Of a stretch of DNA of 33,757 nt, positions 32,817 through 33,757 are shown piece after piece; the first letter of the stretch is position 1, and each line of letters opens with the position of its first letter. The notes below the pieces were generated by a model, which was given only the letters and a program-made list of their open reading frames with translations, did not search any database and had not been told where the DNA came from. A program made the translations under genes and the position numbers. The DNA lies in the NCBI GenBank assembly GCA_030641715.1, contig DAOWGX010000029.1:1-33757 (forward strand), in the 5' to 3' direction. This DNA is from Nanobdellota archaeon (GTDB lineage Archaea; Nanobdellota; Nanobdellia; Pacearchaeales; GW2011-AR1).

Positions 32817-33031
32817 TGTTCACCCTCCAAATCTCCACCAAAACTATTCTTCTCAACAACCAAACCAACATTTCCAACCGGAGTCTCTCCATGAGATATC
32901 TCATGAATTACATTCCTCCTAGAAACAATCGGACTAACACCTTTAAAACTTAAACTCATACTAATAGAAACTAAGGAAAGCACGACCGCAAGAATCAAAA
33001 GAACACTCACCAACTTTAATTTTTCCCCCAT
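32813..33031 (-). CDS. Small single-pass membrane protein (72 residues)
   Basis: An N-terminal helix (VSVLLILAVVLSLVSISMSL) is followed by about 40 polar residues (SFKGVSPIVSRRNVIHEISH, then GNVGLVVEKNSFGGDLEGEQ). It resembles a signal-anchored short envelope peptide. A TATA box lies 26 nt upstream, so it is leaderless and opens the operon with the 29-residue ORF and the pilin-like gene. No family recognised. Confidence 0.6.
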   Translation of the reverse strand: MGEKLKLVSVLLILAVVLSLVSISMSLSFKGVSPIVSRRNVIHEISHGETPVGNVGLVVEKNSFGGDLEGEQ

Positions 33032-33053
33032 ACATTTTACCTACAATCTTTAG

Positions 33054-33060
33054 TTTATAA
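33054..33060 (-). promoter_or_regulatory. TATA box of the small protein/pilin-like operon
   Basis: The minus strand reads GATTATAAAC; TTATAAA is centred 26 nt before ATG 33031, giving a leaderless start. Confidence 0.5.
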
Positions 33061-33078
33061 TCTTTTCCATACTCTTGT

Positions 33079-33757
33079 TTATTTCTTCAACCTTTTCCTT
33101 AACAACAAAAACCACAACAGATTAATCAAAATCAAAACAACAATACCGACGATTAAAATAACAATTAAATTACCGCCCTCGGAAGTTCCCTCCGACGAAA
33201 TAACATATCCCAGCCCAATCACTTCTATCTTATTCTCGGAAACCTTCAATTGAAGATTCTTTTGCGAAGAGACATCAGCATATTTCAAAAAAACCTTAGC
33301 CTCGTAAGTTTCCGGTTTAACTCCCGCAGTATCCCAGTATGAGATGATTAATTTTTTCGACAGAGAGGGAATATCATAATTCGCAGAACTAAAATCCGCA
33401 ACCAGTTCATCGTCGTCGTTATAAATTTGCGTCTGGGCATACGCTCCCGAAATCTGCTCGCTCCACTTATTCTCGACGAGCATTTCCAATTTGGCAATTT
33501 CCCCCAAACGAAAGTCATTCACTTCAAGCTGCTGCAATTCCAGTTCTTCCTTCCCAATATTAAACTGCCCCTCTAAATTTATTGTCTCTCCGTCGTAAGT
33601 AAGCGTAACAACAGCACGATAAGTCCCGACAGGGGCATCCGCCTTCCATTTCGAGACAAGCTCTTTTCTCTCCTTGCTCTTTATAGATATCGTCGCTGTA
33701 TTAAAACTCGTAACCTTTTCATTCAGTTTATTATAAATATCTATATTTGCCTTAACA
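33079..33757 (-). CDS. Type-I membrane protein with Ig-like domains, C-terminal part (runs off right edge)
   Basis: 225 C-terminal residues are visible. The frame stays open to the right edge, so a TTG at 33537 is not the real start. Two Ig/NEW3-like domains are seen: one with TISIKSKERKELVSKWKADA and PVGTYRAVVTLTYDGETINL, the other with KLEMLVENKWSEQISGAYAQ and ETYEAKVFLKYADV. A membrane helix (LIVILIVGIVVLILINLLWFLLL) and RKRLKK end it. It matches the last domain and anchor of the 367-residue protein in arrangement (E-x-x-V-E-x-x-W, later Y/F-x-A-x-V-x-L-x-Y), so they are likely paralogues. The missing N-terminus probably holds a signal peptide and more Ig domains. Confidence 0.75.
   Translation of the reverse strand, partial: VKANIDIYNKLNEKVTSFNTATISIKSKERKELVSKWKADAPVGTYRAVVTLTYDGETINLEGQFNIGKEELELQQLEVNDFRLGEIAKLEMLVENKWSEQISGAYAQTQIYNDDDELVADFSSANYDIPSLSKKLIISYWDTAGVKPETYEAKVFLKYADVSSQKNLQLKVSENKIEVIGLGYVISSEGTSEGGNLIVILIVGIVVLILINLLWFLLLRKRLKK

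Noticed and set aside
33079-33537. A complete 152-residue gene from TTG 33537
   Set aside because: The frame stays open to the right edge with Ig-like domain sequence, so this is the 3' part of a longer gene.

Overview
The window looks like a piece of an AT-rich archaeal genome, most probably a DPANN-type archaeon near Pacearchaeota/Woesearchaeota. This is inferred from RadA and family-4 UDG, from many TATA boxes placed about 24-28 nt before the start codon (leaderless mRNAs), from almost no intergenic space, and from an unusual load of N-glycosylation-rich surface proteins with Gly-rich linkers and C-terminal anchors. No tRNA, rRNA, CRISPR array or insertion sequence was seen. Almost everything is on the minus strand, except two genes on the plus strand at 19.6-21.5 kb.

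Layout, read in the minus direction. (a) 33.76-28.5 kb is a cell-envelope cluster: the 3' end of a type-I membrane protein, a tiny membrane protein, a possible 29-residue peptide linked by ATGA overlaps at both ends, a pilin-like single-pass protein, a paralogue of the first protein, a small Ig-like membrane protein and a 659-residue Cys-rich surface protein. (b) 28.4-21.5 kb is the most coherent system: an AbrB-type regulator missed by ordinary start-codon rules, a 1292-residue surface protein with about 100 sequons, a MoxR AAA+ ATPase, a DUF58 protein and a BatA-like von Willebrand A protein. This is a Bat-like chaperone set tied to a giant adhesin-like protein that may fill the BatD position. 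Facing it on the plus strand are two membrane proteins, one with a DUF4129-like domain and one with TSP1-like Cys modules. (c) 19.4-14.8 kb is housekeeping: a YdjM/DUF457 membrane hydrolase-like protein, radA, a GC-rich structured intergenic element, guaB and purA. (d) 14.8-1.3 kb holds four more exported proteins, three of them 1388-1543 residues: an acidic Cys-rich protein, then an operon with almost no spacing (a 1543-residue Cys-rich protein, a 124-residue anchored stub and a NosD-type beta-helix protein). (e) The left edge has a LAGLIDADG homing-endonuclease gene and the 5' end of a family-4 uracil-DNA glycosylase gene.

Working together: guaB and purA split IMP toward GMP and AMP. MoxR, DUF58 and vWA probably act at the membrane on surface or envelope proteins. 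Most other genes build the cell surface. Several housekeeping proteins carry odd substitutions at conserved sites: UDG lacks its visible Fe-S cysteines, PurA reads GDTGKGK, GuaB reads GTAHGHS, and RadA reads FSDG at the polymerisation motif. All assignments come from reading the sequence and remembered family motifs; no database search was run.
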